DNA from: Clostridia bacterium
GTDB lineage: Bacteria; Bacillota; Clostridia; Christensenellales; Aristaeellaceae
Direction of reading: 5' to 3'
Assembly (NCBI GenBank): GCA_017469605.1
Contig: JAFUGB010000263.1
Coordinates: 1-5,852 of the forward strand
DNA: 5,852 nucleotides
In this document: positions 1 to 5,766 of the stretch, one piece after another
Position numbering within the stretch: position 1 is the stretch's first letter
How the letters are laid out: every line of letters begins with the position of its first letter
The notes under the pieces: generated by a model
What the model saw: the letters and a program-made list of their open reading frames with translations, nothing else
Databases searched by the model: none
What the model was told of the DNA's origin: nothing
Translations under genes and position numbers: made by a program

Positions 1-1
1 C

Positions 2-775
2 ATGATCGACGACGCCGAGGCCAAGGGCGTATTGAAGCCCGGCGCCACCATCATTGAGCCCACCAGCGGCAACACCGGCATCGGCCTGGCCGCCGTGGCC
101 GCCGCCCGCGGCTATAAGATCATCCTGACCATGCCCGAAACCATGAGCGTTGAGCGCCGCAACCTGCTGAAAGCCTACGGCGCGGAGCTGGTGCTCACCG
201 ACGGCGCCAAGGGCATGAAGGGCGCCATCGCCAAAGCGCAGGAGCTGGCCGAGGCGACGCCCGGCAGCTTCATTCCCAGCCAGTTTACCAACCAGGCCAA
301 CCCGGCCATTCACCGCAGCACCACCGGTCCCGAGATCTGGAAGGATACCGACGGCAAAGTGGATATTTTTGTGGCGGGCGTTGGCACCGGCGGCACGGTA
401 ACCGGCGTGGGCGAATACCTGAAGAGCCAGAACCCCGCCGTTAAGGTTGTGGCGGTTGAGCCCGCCTCCTCCCCCGTGCTGAGCAAGGGCACCCCCGGCC
501 CCCACAAAATCCAGGGCATCGGCGCCGGCTTTGTGCCCGATACGCTGAACACCGCCGTATATGATGAAATCATCACCGTGGAAAATGAGGAAGCCTTCCG
601 GACCGGCCGCGCCATTGGCCGCACCGAGGGCGTGCTGGTGGGCATCTCCAGCGGCGCGGCGGTATATGCCGCCCTCCAGTTGGCCAAGCGGCCCGAAAAC
701 AAAGGCAAGCTGATCGTGGCCCTGCTGCCGGATACCGGCGAGCGCTATTTGTCCACGCCCATGTTTGCGGATTGA
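2..775 (+). CDS. cysK: Cysteine synthase (O-acetylserine sulfhydrylase), 5'-truncated by window edge
   Basis: PLP-dependent enzyme that makes L-cysteine from O-acetylserine and sulfide in the cytoplasm. The visible 257 residues carry the family landmarks in order: PTSGNTG at residues 20-26 (substrate-binding loop), QFTNQANP at 95-101, the PLP phosphate-binding GTGGT at 128-132, GIGAGFVP at 172-179, GISSGAA at 214-220, and the C-terminal LPDTGERYLST. Full-length CysK proteins are roughly 300-310 residues, so about 50 N-terminal residues, including the PLP-binding lysine, should lie left of base 1. The ATG at base 2 is therefore most likely an internal methionine and not the start. The gene ends with TGA at 773-775, 13 bases before a strong hairpin terminator, so it is the last gene of its transcript. 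Cystathionine beta-synthase-like relatives share the fold, but the motif set and compact C-terminus favour CysK. The reading frame is intact throughout. Confidence 0.95.
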   Translation: MIDDAEAKGVLKPGATIIEPTSGNTGIGLAAVAAARGYKIILTMPETMSVERRNLLKAYGAELVLTDGAKGMKGAIAKAQELAEATPGSFIPSQFTNQANPAIHRSTTGPEIWKDTDGKVDIFVAGVGTGGTVTGVGEYLKSQNPAVKVVAVEPASSPVLSKGTPGPHKIQGIGAGFVPDTLNTAVYDEIITVENEEAFRTGRAIGRTEGVLVGISSGAAVYAALQLAKRPENKGKLIVALLPDTGERYLSTPMFAD

Positions 776-788
776 TACAAGCGATCAT

Positions 789-834
789 AAAAATTCCTTC
801 AGCCCGCGTCTTTGGGCTGAAGGAATTTTTGTTT
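789..834 (+). terminator. Intrinsic terminator after cysK, possibly bidirectional
   Basis: Left arm 789-805 and right arm 814-830 form a perfect 17-bp stem around an 8-base loop (806-813). The stem top is GC-rich (AGCCC/GGGCT) and its base is A/T-rich, and a T-tract runs through 826-835 with one G at 831. This is a textbook rho-independent terminator, placed 13 bases after the cysK stop. On the opposite strand the stem also ends in a run of Ts, so it could stop transcription from either side, although no minus-strand gene runs into it within this window. Confidence 0.92.
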
Positions 835-866
835 TAAAAAAAGCGGGAGGAATCCGCCCGCCGCCA

Positions 867-890
867 GGCGAAATAACCATGGCGAAATAA
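867..890. repeat. Tandem 10-bp direct repeat upstream of the esterase gene
   Basis: GGCGAAATAA occurs twice, at 867-876 and 881-890, separated by CCAT, giving a 14-bp period. It sits just before the ribosome binding site (GGAGA, 896-900) of the downstream hydrolase gene. It may be a regulator site, a leader element or simply a small duplication. The flanking bases differ between the copies, and I recognise no known operator in it. Confidence 0.5.
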
Positions 891-906
891 ACTTTGGAGA
901 AATGCC

Positions 907-1602
907 ATGCTGACTGAAGAACGGCTGAATGGGATACGTTGCTTCTTTTATAAAACCGAAGGCGCGGCTGATCTGCTGGTCCAGGCGGTGGACGCTCACG
1001 ACCTGGAAGGGCTGGAGCAGGAAATCCACTACATCCGCGGCATGACCGGCCATCCCTTCTCGCTGGCGGCTTTTCTGGCGGACAGCTGGAATGACGCGCT
1101 GTCCCCCTGGCCCGCGCCGCCGGTGTTCGGCAGGAAAGGCTTTGGCGGCCAGGCCCCCCAAACGCTGGCATCGATCAGCGATACGCTGCTGCCCTATGCC
1201 AAGGCCCAGCTGGAGCCCGCGCGCCTGTACCTGGGCGGCTATTCGTTAAGCGGGCTGTTTGCCTTGTGGGCCGCCTGCCAAACCGACGTTTTCTGCGGCA
1301 TTGCCGCCTGCTCCCCCTCGGTATGGTTCCCCGGCTGGGACACGTACAGCCAAAGCCGCCCCGTCCGCGCGCCCTGGATTTACCTGAGCCTGGGCGACCG
1401 GGAGGAACGGACCCGGAACCAAACCATGGCCCGGGTGGGCGACTGTCTTCGCGGGCAATACGCGCTGCTGCAAAAGCAGCCCGGCTGCAAAGCATGCACG
1501 CTGGAATGGAACCCGGGCAATCACTTTATGGATGCCCCGCTGCGCACCGCCAAGGGCTTCGCCTGGTTATTGAACCAGGCACACAGCCGCGGGACACGGT
1601 AA
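907..1602 (+). CDS. Alpha/beta-hydrolase fold esterase-like protein
   Basis: Predicted cytoplasmic serine hydrolase of 231 residues, resembling the putative esterase (Fes/BesA-like) group; its substrate is unknown. The nucleophile elbow is G111-Y-S113-L-S-G116 after the strand ARLYLG, with Ser113 the likely nucleophile. The usual G-x-S-x-G has Ser in place of the last Gly here. A candidate catalytic His is His206 (GNHFMD), and the acidic member may be Asp164 in LGDREERTRN. The segment at 59-82 (DSWNDALSPWPAPPVFGRKGFGG) probably shapes the active-site entrance. No signal peptide or membrane helix is seen. The ATG at 907 is supported by GGAGA at 896-900 with a 6-base spacer. The gene follows the cysK terminator, so it should have its own promoter, but I could not place one with confidence. 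It converges on the GH2 gene, with 56 bases between the stops. The fold assignment is firm and the function open. Confidence 0.82.
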   Translation: MLTEERLNGIRCFFYKTEGAADLLVQAVDAHDLEGLEQEIHYIRGMTGHPFSLAAFLADSWNDALSPWPAPPVFGRKGFGGQAPQTLASISDTLLPYAKAQLEPARLYLGGYSLSGLFALWAACQTDVFCGIAACSPSVWFPGWDTYSQSRPVRAPWIYLSLGDREERTRNQTMARVGDCLRGQYALLQKQPGCKACTLEWNPGNHFMDAPLRTAKGFAWLLNQAHSRGTR

Positions 1603-1658
1603 TACGGGAAAAGGCACGGTGCAAAATCCGGAAACGCTTTGGGTATGAATGTGAAAAT

Positions 1659-3320
1659 TCATCGCCGCACAGCCGCCCGCATTTCATCCGCCAATCCCCG
1701 CATCCGTTGGGCGTCCACCTTGCACACCGCCCGGTCATAGGTCACCAGGCCGTTGATTTCATCCTCCACATCGGACAGCTGGGTATAAATGGCGGCGTTC
1801 AGGCCCTGGGGAATGGCAGGCAGGATCTGCTCCCGATACAGCGCTTCCAGGGCATCCATGTAGGCTGCGCCGTCCTTGAAATTGCGGTAGCCATAGGTTT
1901 TATCCGGGGAATAGCAGTGATCGGGCAGCTTCCAGCCATAGCCGCCGAACTCGCTGAGCACCACGGGCCGGCGGGCCGCCGGCATTTTGAAGGGCTTAAA
2001 GTAAACGTGCCTGCTTTCCACATCGGTTTCCCCGCCCCGGAACCAGCCCGAAGCGCTGTCAATGATCCTGGTATCATCCAACTGCCGCAGCCGCCGATAG
2101 ACCGCGCCGCTGTCAAACTGCCCCCAGCCCTCGTTGAAAATGGTCCAATACAAAACACAGGGATGGCTGCGCAGGCGGCGCACGGTTTCATTCATCCAGC
2201 GAAGGAACATGGCCCGGCCGCGCCTGTTCCGGTGCAGGAAGCGGTCCGTGAACAGCGTTTGCAGCCCGGCGGTGGGCAGGCCGGTATCCCGCAGGAAGCT
2301 GTACGCGCCATTGTTCACCATATCCTGAAATACCGCCATCCCCAGCCTGTCGCAGGCGTAATAGAACAGCTCGGGCTCCACCTTGATATGCTTGCGCAGG
2401 GTATTGAAGCCCAGTTCCTTCATGGCCCGGATGTCCCGCTCATAGCCCGCCGGATCGGGCGGCGTATACAGGCCGTCGGACCAGTAGCCCTGATCCAGCA
2501 CGCCATGGAAAAAGTACGGCGCGCCGTTAAGGCACAGGCGGCCGTCCCGGACGTCGATCCGCCGCAGGGCAAAATAGGACTGCACGCTGTCCTCCCCGGC
2601 GGTCAGTGTAAAATCATATAAACGCGGGTTTTCAGGGGTCCAGTACACCGGCTGGGCGGGCGTGATCAGCGCTTGTCCGTCAGCCAGGGGATATACGGCG
2701 CCATCCGCCAGCGTGACTACGCCCTCCTTTACGCCCGCTACCCGCAGCAGTACGCCGCCGTCCCGGGGCTCCGCGATAATATCCCGGATATACGCCTGGG
2801 GCACAGCCTCCAGCCAAACCGTCTGCCAGATGCCGGTGACCGGGGTATACCACATGCCGCCCCGCTTTTCCTTTTGCTTGCCGTAGGGCCAGGCCCTGTC
2901 CCGCAGGTTGTCCGATACCGCGATGACCAGCGTGTTTTCGCCCGCCGGCAGGCCGGTAAGCTCCAGCGTGGGATGGAGAAAATCCAGCATGCCCACGGGC
3001 TTGCCGTTCAGGTACACCGCGCCGTGCTGATCAATGCCGCCGCAGTGCAGCAGCACGCGTTTTCCGCTGAAATCCCTGGGCAGAACAAAACCGTGCCTGT
3101 ACCAGAGCACATCCCCCTCCCTGTGCCGCCGGCCGACGCCCGAAAGCGCGGCCTCCATGGCATAGGGCACCATGATGGTGCGGTCATAGCGCGCGGGCGC
3201 TTCGCCCCGGGTAAGGGCAAAATCCCAGGGCCCGTTCAGCAGCATATAATGGGGCCGCCGCAGCCGGGGCCGGGGATAGGCATCGTCCCAGGCAAGAGCG
3301 TTGATATTTTCCGCGGGCAT
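1659..3320 (-). CDS. Glycoside hydrolase family 2 protein (beta-galactosidase/beta-glucuronidase-like)
   Basis: Hydrolyses a beta-linked glycoside by the retaining two-glutamate mechanism; the sugar cannot be fixed from sequence. Of 553 residues, roughly 20-170 form the N-terminal jelly-roll sugar-binding domain (LNGPWDF, then DVLWYRHGFVLP, then YLNGKPVG, then GIWQTVWLE). About 175-255 form the immunoglobulin-like middle domain, and 260 to the end the TIM-barrel catalytic domain (GVLDQGYWSDGLYTPP, GFNTLRKHIKVEP). The acid/base is Glu397 in HPCVLYWTIFNEGW, and the nucleophile is probably Glu457 in VVLSEFGGYGW. The length is far below LacZ (about 1,020) and a little below typical beta-glucuronidases (about 600), so it has no extra C-terminal domains. 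No signal peptide is present, which implies cytoplasmic action on imported sugars or glycosides. The ATG at 3320 follows an AAGGGGG ribosome binding site (plus-strand 3325-3331). It lies 84 bases downstream of recX on the same strand. No transporter or regulator gene is nearby to hint at the substrate. Confidence 0.93.
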   Translation of the reverse strand: MPAENINALAWDDAYPRPRLRRPHYMLLNGPWDFALTRGEAPARYDRTIMVPYAMEAALSGVGRRHREGDVLWYRHGFVLPRDFSGKRVLLHCGGIDQHGAVYLNGKPVGMLDFLHPTLELTGLPAGENTLVIAVSDNLRDRAWPYGKQKEKRGGMWYTPVTGIWQTVWLEAVPQAYIRDIIAEPRDGGVLLRVAGVKEGVVTLADGAVYPLADGQALITPAQPVYWTPENPRLYDFTLTAGEDSVQSYFALRRIDVRDGRLCLNGAPYFFHGVLDQGYWSDGLYTPPDPAGYERDIRAMKELGFNTLRKHIKVEPELFYYACDRLGMAVFQDMVNNGAYSFLRDTGLPTAGLQTLFTDRFLHRNRRGRAMFLRWMNETVRRLRSHPCVLYWTIFNEGWGQFDSGAVYRRLRQLDDTRIIDSASGWFRGGETDVESRHVYFKPFKMPAARRPVVLSEFGGYGWKLPDHCYSPDKTYGYRNFKDGAAYMDALEALYREQILPAIPQGLNAAIYTQLSDVEDEINGLVTYDRAVCKVDAQRMRGLADEMRAAVRR

Positions 3321-3354
3321 TTTACCCCCTTCTTTCTGTTAACCTTGCATATCC

Positions 3355-3360
3355 ATCATA
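3355..3360 (-). promoter_or_regulatory. Possible -10 element for the GH2 gene
   Basis: Reading on the minus strand, TATGAT (one mismatch from TATAAT) lies about 35 bases before the GH2 start codon, in the 84-base gap after recX. No good -35 hexamer stands at 16-18 bases upstream, so this is only a weak candidate for an internal promoter that would let the GH2 gene be expressed apart from recX. Confidence 0.25.
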
Positions 3361-3370
3361 CAATAGATGC

Positions 3371-3397
3371 CGGGATCCTTTCCCGCCAAATCCCGCC
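3371..3397. repeat. Short inverted and direct repeats in the recX-GH2 gap
   Basis: CGGGAT (3371-3376) can pair with ATCCCG (3390-3395), or CGGGA (3371-3375) with TCCCG (3381-3385). TCCCGCC also occurs twice, at 3381-3387 and 3391-3397. In the minus-strand transcript these make two mutually exclusive small hairpins just after the recX stop. No T-tract follows, so this is not a clear terminator. It may be a weak attenuator, an mRNA-stabilising structure, or chance in GC-rich DNA. Confidence 0.3.
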
Positions 3398-3404
3398 TTG
3401 TCTC

Positions 3405-4085
3405 TTACTCCTCCCGGCCGGGCTTCCAGGCGAACATTTCCTTTACGTCCTCCTCTTCCCATTCGGCGCCGTCCTCGCCCCGGGCGATGGTTTCCAACGC
3501 CCTGCGGGCGATATCGGCATCGTAGCCGTGGCGGGCCAGCATGGCCAGCGTGCGCTGGTACAGCTTACGGTCCATATCGCCATGGGTACGGGCCAGGTAC
3601 TTGCCGGTGAGCCGCACGGCATCGGCCAGCTGGTCTTCATCGGAAAGCCGCTCCACGGTTTCCCGCACGGTTTCCCGGTCCACTCCCCGGCGACTGAGTT
3701 CCTGGCGCAGGCGGTTTCGGCCATATTTGTGAAGCCTGCTCTGGGCCCAGTTCCGGGCAAAAGCGGCGTCATCCAGCAATTCCTCCGCGCAGAGCTTTTG
3801 GATCACCCGGCTGACGCAGATTTCGGGATAGCCCGCCCGGAAAAGCCGCTCCCGGATCTCGTTTTCGCTGCGATCACACAGCGAAAGCATTTTCACCGCG
3901 CTGTCCAGGGCATGGCTGTAGCCGCGCTGGACCATAAACTGCCGGTACAGCGTGGGATCGATCGTCTCGCCCTTGCGCACGGGCCGTTCCCGGAAAAGCG
4001 AGACGGGCACCTTCAGCCTTTCACCGTTCTCCAGGCACAGCACGGCGCTGCCCTGGATTTTTTTGATTTCAATGACCGTTTCCAT
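3405..4085 (-). CDS. recX: Regulatory protein RecX
   Basis: RecX binds RecA filaments and modulates, usually dampens, RecA activity in recombination and the SOS response. The 226-residue product has a beta-rich N-terminal stretch (1-50, EIKKIQGSAVLCLENGERLKV), then three-helix repeats typical of the family: about 57-100 (ALDSAVKMLSLCDRSENEIRERLFRAGY), about 101-148 with the signature ELLDDAAFARNWAQSRLHKYG followed by GRNRLRQELSRRGVD, and a third at about 153-200. The acidic tail (201-226) is less conserved. The size is normal for Firmicute RecX. The ATG at 4085 lies inside the end of the upstream serine hydrolase gene, overlapping it by 17 bp. A GAGG (plus-strand 4096-4099) sits 10 bases before the start, so translational coupling is likely. 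recA is not in the window. The stop is TAA at 3405-3407. Confidence 0.93.
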   Translation of the reverse strand: METVIEIKKIQGSAVLCLENGERLKVPVSLFRERPVRKGETIDPTLYRQFMVQRGYSHALDSAVKMLSLCDRSENEIRERLFRAGYPEICVSRVIQKLCAEELLDDAAFARNWAQSRLHKYGRNRLRQELSRRGVDRETVRETVERLSDEDQLADAVRLTGKYLARTHGDMDRKLYQRTLAMLARHGYDADIARRALETIARGEDGAEWEEEDVKEMFAWKPGREE

Positions 4086-5157
4086 TCAATATCAGCCTCA
4101 TCATCGCAATATTGATATCCGAAAGCACGCCCTCCCGAGCCTCCGAGCAGGCGCTGGTCAGCAGCACAAACCCCTTGCCCGCCGCGGGATCGTAAAACAG
4201 CCCGTGCACGGCCCCGTAGGCCAACCCCTGGTGGCCGTACAGCGCCTGGGGCAGAATATCATGCACGATAAAGGTGCCCAGCCCCATGCCCAGCCGCCTG
4301 TCCCGGTCGCCAAACGGGGCCAGCTGCCTGCGCATGGGCGCATAGCGTTCGCGCATCAGCTCGATCCCCAGCTTTGCCAGCTGGGGCGCGGAAATATAGA
4401 GGTTGCCCTGGGACAGCAGGTAGTGGCGCTCGGGATCGGGCGCGTCAGCCGGCAGCGGCCGGGCCCGCCGGGCAGCGGCGTTCAGCGTGGGGCCGCCCGA
4501 GGGTGGCAATACGCGATAGGCGTTGGCCAGATCGCCCCGGACCTTCTGCGGATAAAACGTGGCCTGTGCCTTGAGCGGCGCAAACACCGTCTCCCGCATG
4601 ATGGCCTCAAAGGATTTGCCCAGCATGCCCTCCAGCACGCAGGCCGCGATGCCCGCGCCCAAATTGGAATACTCAAAGCGCCCGAAGGCCGCCGTATGGC
4701 TGTCCCCCGCCATGACCCGGCCAAGCGGCATCGGCTCTGCGCAGGCCGCGGCGTAGGCGCTGCCGTCATGGATGCCCGCCGTGTGGCTCAAAAGCCTGCG
4801 CAGGGTAATGGGCACATCGGGCGCTTGGGGATGCCGCAGCGAGCAGAGAAGAAAGGCGTCCGCGTCGGCATCGATATCAATGATCCCGGCCTCGTGCAGC
4901 CGCCAGGCCGCCATGGCCGTGATGTGCTTGCTCACCGAAGCCGCGCGGAACACGGTATCCGGACCGGCGTCGCCATAGGCCATCAGCCCGGTAACGCCCC
5001 GTTCATCAAACAGCGCAGCGACGCCGTCCCGCACATGATGCCTGCGCATCACATGAACCAGCGCCTCCGGCGCGTTCCCCTGCCCATGCGCCCTGCGCCG
5101 GGGATTGGGCATGCAGGCCAGCGCCAGCCGGTAAGCGCGCGCCTTCCACTTTTTCAC
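4069..5157 (-). CDS. Serine hydrolase, beta-lactamase/class C penicillin-binding-like family
   Basis: Member of the beta-lactamase-related serine hydrolase family (PF00144 type), which includes esterases, D-aminopeptidases and carboxypeptidases; true antibiotic resistance is unlikely to be its role. The three active-site motifs are visible: S74-V-S-K77 (nucleophile and general base), Y163-S-N165, and H309-Q-G311 in the KTG position. The family motif RLLSHTAGIH is at 121-130. The protein has 362 residues. Its N-terminus (MKKWKARAYRLALACMPNPRRR) is basic, with only a very short hydrophobic patch, so no convincing signal peptide or lipobox is seen and the protein may be cytoplasmic. The start is GTG at 5157, the first available because an in-frame TGA lies 15 bases upstream, and AGGTGG (plus-strand 5162-5167) stands 4 bases before it. 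Its end overlaps recX by 17 bp, so the two are co-transcribed. It is divergent from the coat gene pair. Confidence 0.9.
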   Translation of the reverse strand: MKKWKARAYRLALACMPNPRRRAHGQGNAPEALVHVMRRHHVRDGVAALFDERGVTGLMAYGDAGPDTVFRAASVSKHITAMAAWRLHEAGIIDIDADADAFLLCSLRHPQAPDVPITLRRLLSHTAGIHDGSAYAAACAEPMPLGRVMAGDSHTAAFGRFEYSNLGAGIAACVLEGMLGKSFEAIMRETVFAPLKAQATFYPQKVRGDLANAYRVLPPSGGPTLNAAARRARPLPADAPDPERHYLLSQGNLYISAPQLAKLGIELMRERYAPMRRQLAPFGDRDRRLGMGLGTFIVHDILPQALYGHQGLAYGAVHGLFYDPAAGKGFVLLTSACSEAREGVLSDINIAMMRLILNGNGH

Positions 5158-5161
5158 AAAA

Positions 5162-5167
5162 CCACCT
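5162..5167 (-). promoter_or_regulatory. Ribosome binding site of the serine hydrolase (GTG start)
   Basis: On the minus strand AGGTGG, preceded by TG, stands 4 bases before the GTG at 5157. Together with the in-frame TGA just upstream, it fixes this non-ATG start. The next in-frame ATG, residue 16 of the protein, lacks a comparable site. Confidence 0.6.
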
Positions 5168-5171
5168 CATA

Positions 5172-5198
5172 AACCCGCACGGGGACGGGCATACTGAT
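5172..5198 (+). promoter_or_regulatory. Possible sporulation-sigma promoter (SigE/SigK-like) for the coat gene pair
   Basis: CATACTGAT at 5190-5198 resembles the CATA-type -10 region recognised by the mother-cell factors SigE and SigK. An AC at 5173-5174, about 15 bases upstream, could serve as the loose SigK -35 element. Transcription would begin a few bases before the ribosome binding site at 5214. The match is short and partial. It is offered because the downstream genes look like coat genes expressed in the mother cell. Confidence 0.3.
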
Positions 5199-5213
5199 GC
5201 TGTATCAATCAAA

Positions 5214-5220
5214 AAGGAGG
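5214..5220 (+). promoter_or_regulatory. Ribosome binding site that sets the start of the first small coat gene
   Basis: A perfect AAGGAGG lies 9 bases before the ATG at 5230. An in-frame ATG at 5197 precedes this site and would place it inside the coding region, so the 5230 start is preferred. Confidence 0.85.
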
Positions 5221-5229
5221 GAAACCCTT

Positions 5230-5433
5230 ATGGCTTCTCAGTGCAATCTCAGTACCAAGGATCTGACCGTCATCGAGGATCAGCTCACCCACCTGGCCAC
5301 CGCCTGCCGCGTGGCCCAGGGCTATGCCACCCAGTTTCAGGACGCCCAGCTGCGCGGCCTGGCCAGCACCGTGGCCCAGCATCACCGCCAGCAGTTTGAC
5401 GCGCTGTTCGCATTTCTGAACGGCTGCCAGTAA
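5230..5433 (+). CDS. Small helical protein, probable spore coat-associated partner of CotF-like gene
   Basis: A 67-residue protein (MASQCNLSTKDLTVIEDQL...), predicted to be two amphipathic helices (about 8-32 and 36-64) joined at a short turn near QDAQLRG. Its pattern, IEDQL then YA, then D-x-QL, then a paired HH and a closing LNGC, resembles half of a ferritin-like or CotF-type helical hairpin. Small genes of this kind are commonly found just before CotF-family genes in sporulating clostridia, which is the arrangement here: 18 bases separate its stop from the next start. It has no signal peptide or membrane segment, and is rich in Gln, Ala and Leu with two cysteines (Cys5 and Cys66). The start at 5230 is chosen because of the AAGGAGG at 5214-5220. 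The likely role is in the spore coat or its assembly. The name is inferred from context and resemblance, not from a diagnostic motif. Confidence 0.75.
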   Translation: MASQCNLSTKDLTVIEDQLTHLATACRVAQGYATQFQDAQLRGLASTVAQHHRQQFDALFAFLNGCQ

Positions 5434-5435
5434 GC

Positions 5436-5443
5436 AAGGAGGG
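5436..5443 (+). promoter_or_regulatory. Ribosome binding site of the CotF-like gene
   Basis: AAGGAGGG lies 8 bases before the ATG at 5452 and 2 bases after the stop of the preceding gene. It almost duplicates the site at 5214-5221 (AAGGAGGG followed by AA), suggesting that both proteins are made at similarly high rates from one message. Confidence 0.8.
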
Positions 5444-5451
5444 AACCAACC

Positions 5452-5766
5452 ATGCAGAGCAATTTCAAAACCCAACAGAATACCGCCGGCCAGGGCGCCC
5501 AGCAGGCGCTGACCGATCAGGAACTGGCCTTTGACCTGCTTTACCAGGAAAAGGCGCTGATGGCCAACATCTCCTCCGAAGTGGTGGAGGGCAGCCAGCC
5601 CGGCCTGCGCAACGTGATGAACGATATGTTCATGCAGATGGGCCAGGATCAGCTGCAAATTTTCCAGATCATGAACAACCAGGGCTGGTATCAGCTCAAG
5701 CCCGCTCCCGCCCAGGATATCCAGACCGCCAAGCAGAAGTACGAGCAGATGCGCACCACCCTGTAA
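5452..5766 (+). CDS. Spore coat protein, CotF family
   Basis: A 104-residue protein of the CotF (Coat_F, PF07875) family, structural or assembly components of the bacterial spore coat made in the mother cell. After a polar, Gln-rich leader (1-19), residues 20-46 (LTDQELAFDLLYQEKALMANISSEVVE) and 50-76 (PGLRNVMNDMFMQMGQDQLQIFQIMNN) form the two long helices typical of the family. They are followed by the characteristic GWY at 78-80, a Pro-rich turn (KPAPAQ, 83-88) and a final helix ending in KQKYEQM. It contains no cysteine and no membrane segment. It lies 18 bases after the preceding small gene, most likely in a two-gene sporulation operon. No terminator is visible in the 86 bases after its TAA, so the transcript may continue. 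The family call is strong, but the exact member is not determined. Confidence 0.87.
   Translation: MQSNFKTQQNTAGQGAQQALTDQELAFDLLYQEKALMANISSEVVEGSQPGLRNVMNDMFMQMGQDQLQIFQIMNNQGWYQLKPAPAQDIQTAKQKYEQMRTTL

Noticed and set aside
843..861. Second hairpin (GCGGG with CCCGC) after the cysK terminator
   Set aside because: The stem is only 5 bp in GC-rich sequence with no T-tract after it. The strong hairpin at 789-830 already explains termination.
785..1171. Minus-strand open frames across the cysK terminator and the start of the esterase gene
   Set aside because: They run through the terminator hairpin and antisense to the esterase, and are Arg/Pro-rich without motifs.
1629..1642. Catabolite-repression (cre)-like sequence around AAACGCTTT
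   Set aside because: It matches only part of the cre consensus, missing both outer TG/CA ends in part, and lies between two convergent gene ends where it could not control a promoter.
1266..2621. Long plus-strand open frame of about 451 codons, overlapping the esterase and running antisense to the GH2 gene
   Set aside because: It is antisense to a clearly conserved GH2 gene. Its translation is low-complexity-like (rich in Pro, Gly, Ala, His, Gln) with no recognisable domain, as expected for shadow frames in GC-rich DNA.
2673..4115. Long plus-strand open frame of about 480 codons
   Set aside because: It lies opposite the GH2 and recX genes, has no ribosome binding site or family motifs, and is explained by GC-rich codon use on the other strand.
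3952..5172. Long plus-strand open frame of about 406 codons
   Set aside because: It lies opposite recX and the serine hydrolase, whose active-site motifs are intact, and the antisense product shows no domain.
5197..5229. Upstream in-frame ATG at 5197 as the start of the first small coat gene
   Set aside because: It would put the perfect AAGGAGG (5214-5220) inside the coding region and has no ribosome binding site of its own. The ATG at 5230 is correctly spaced.
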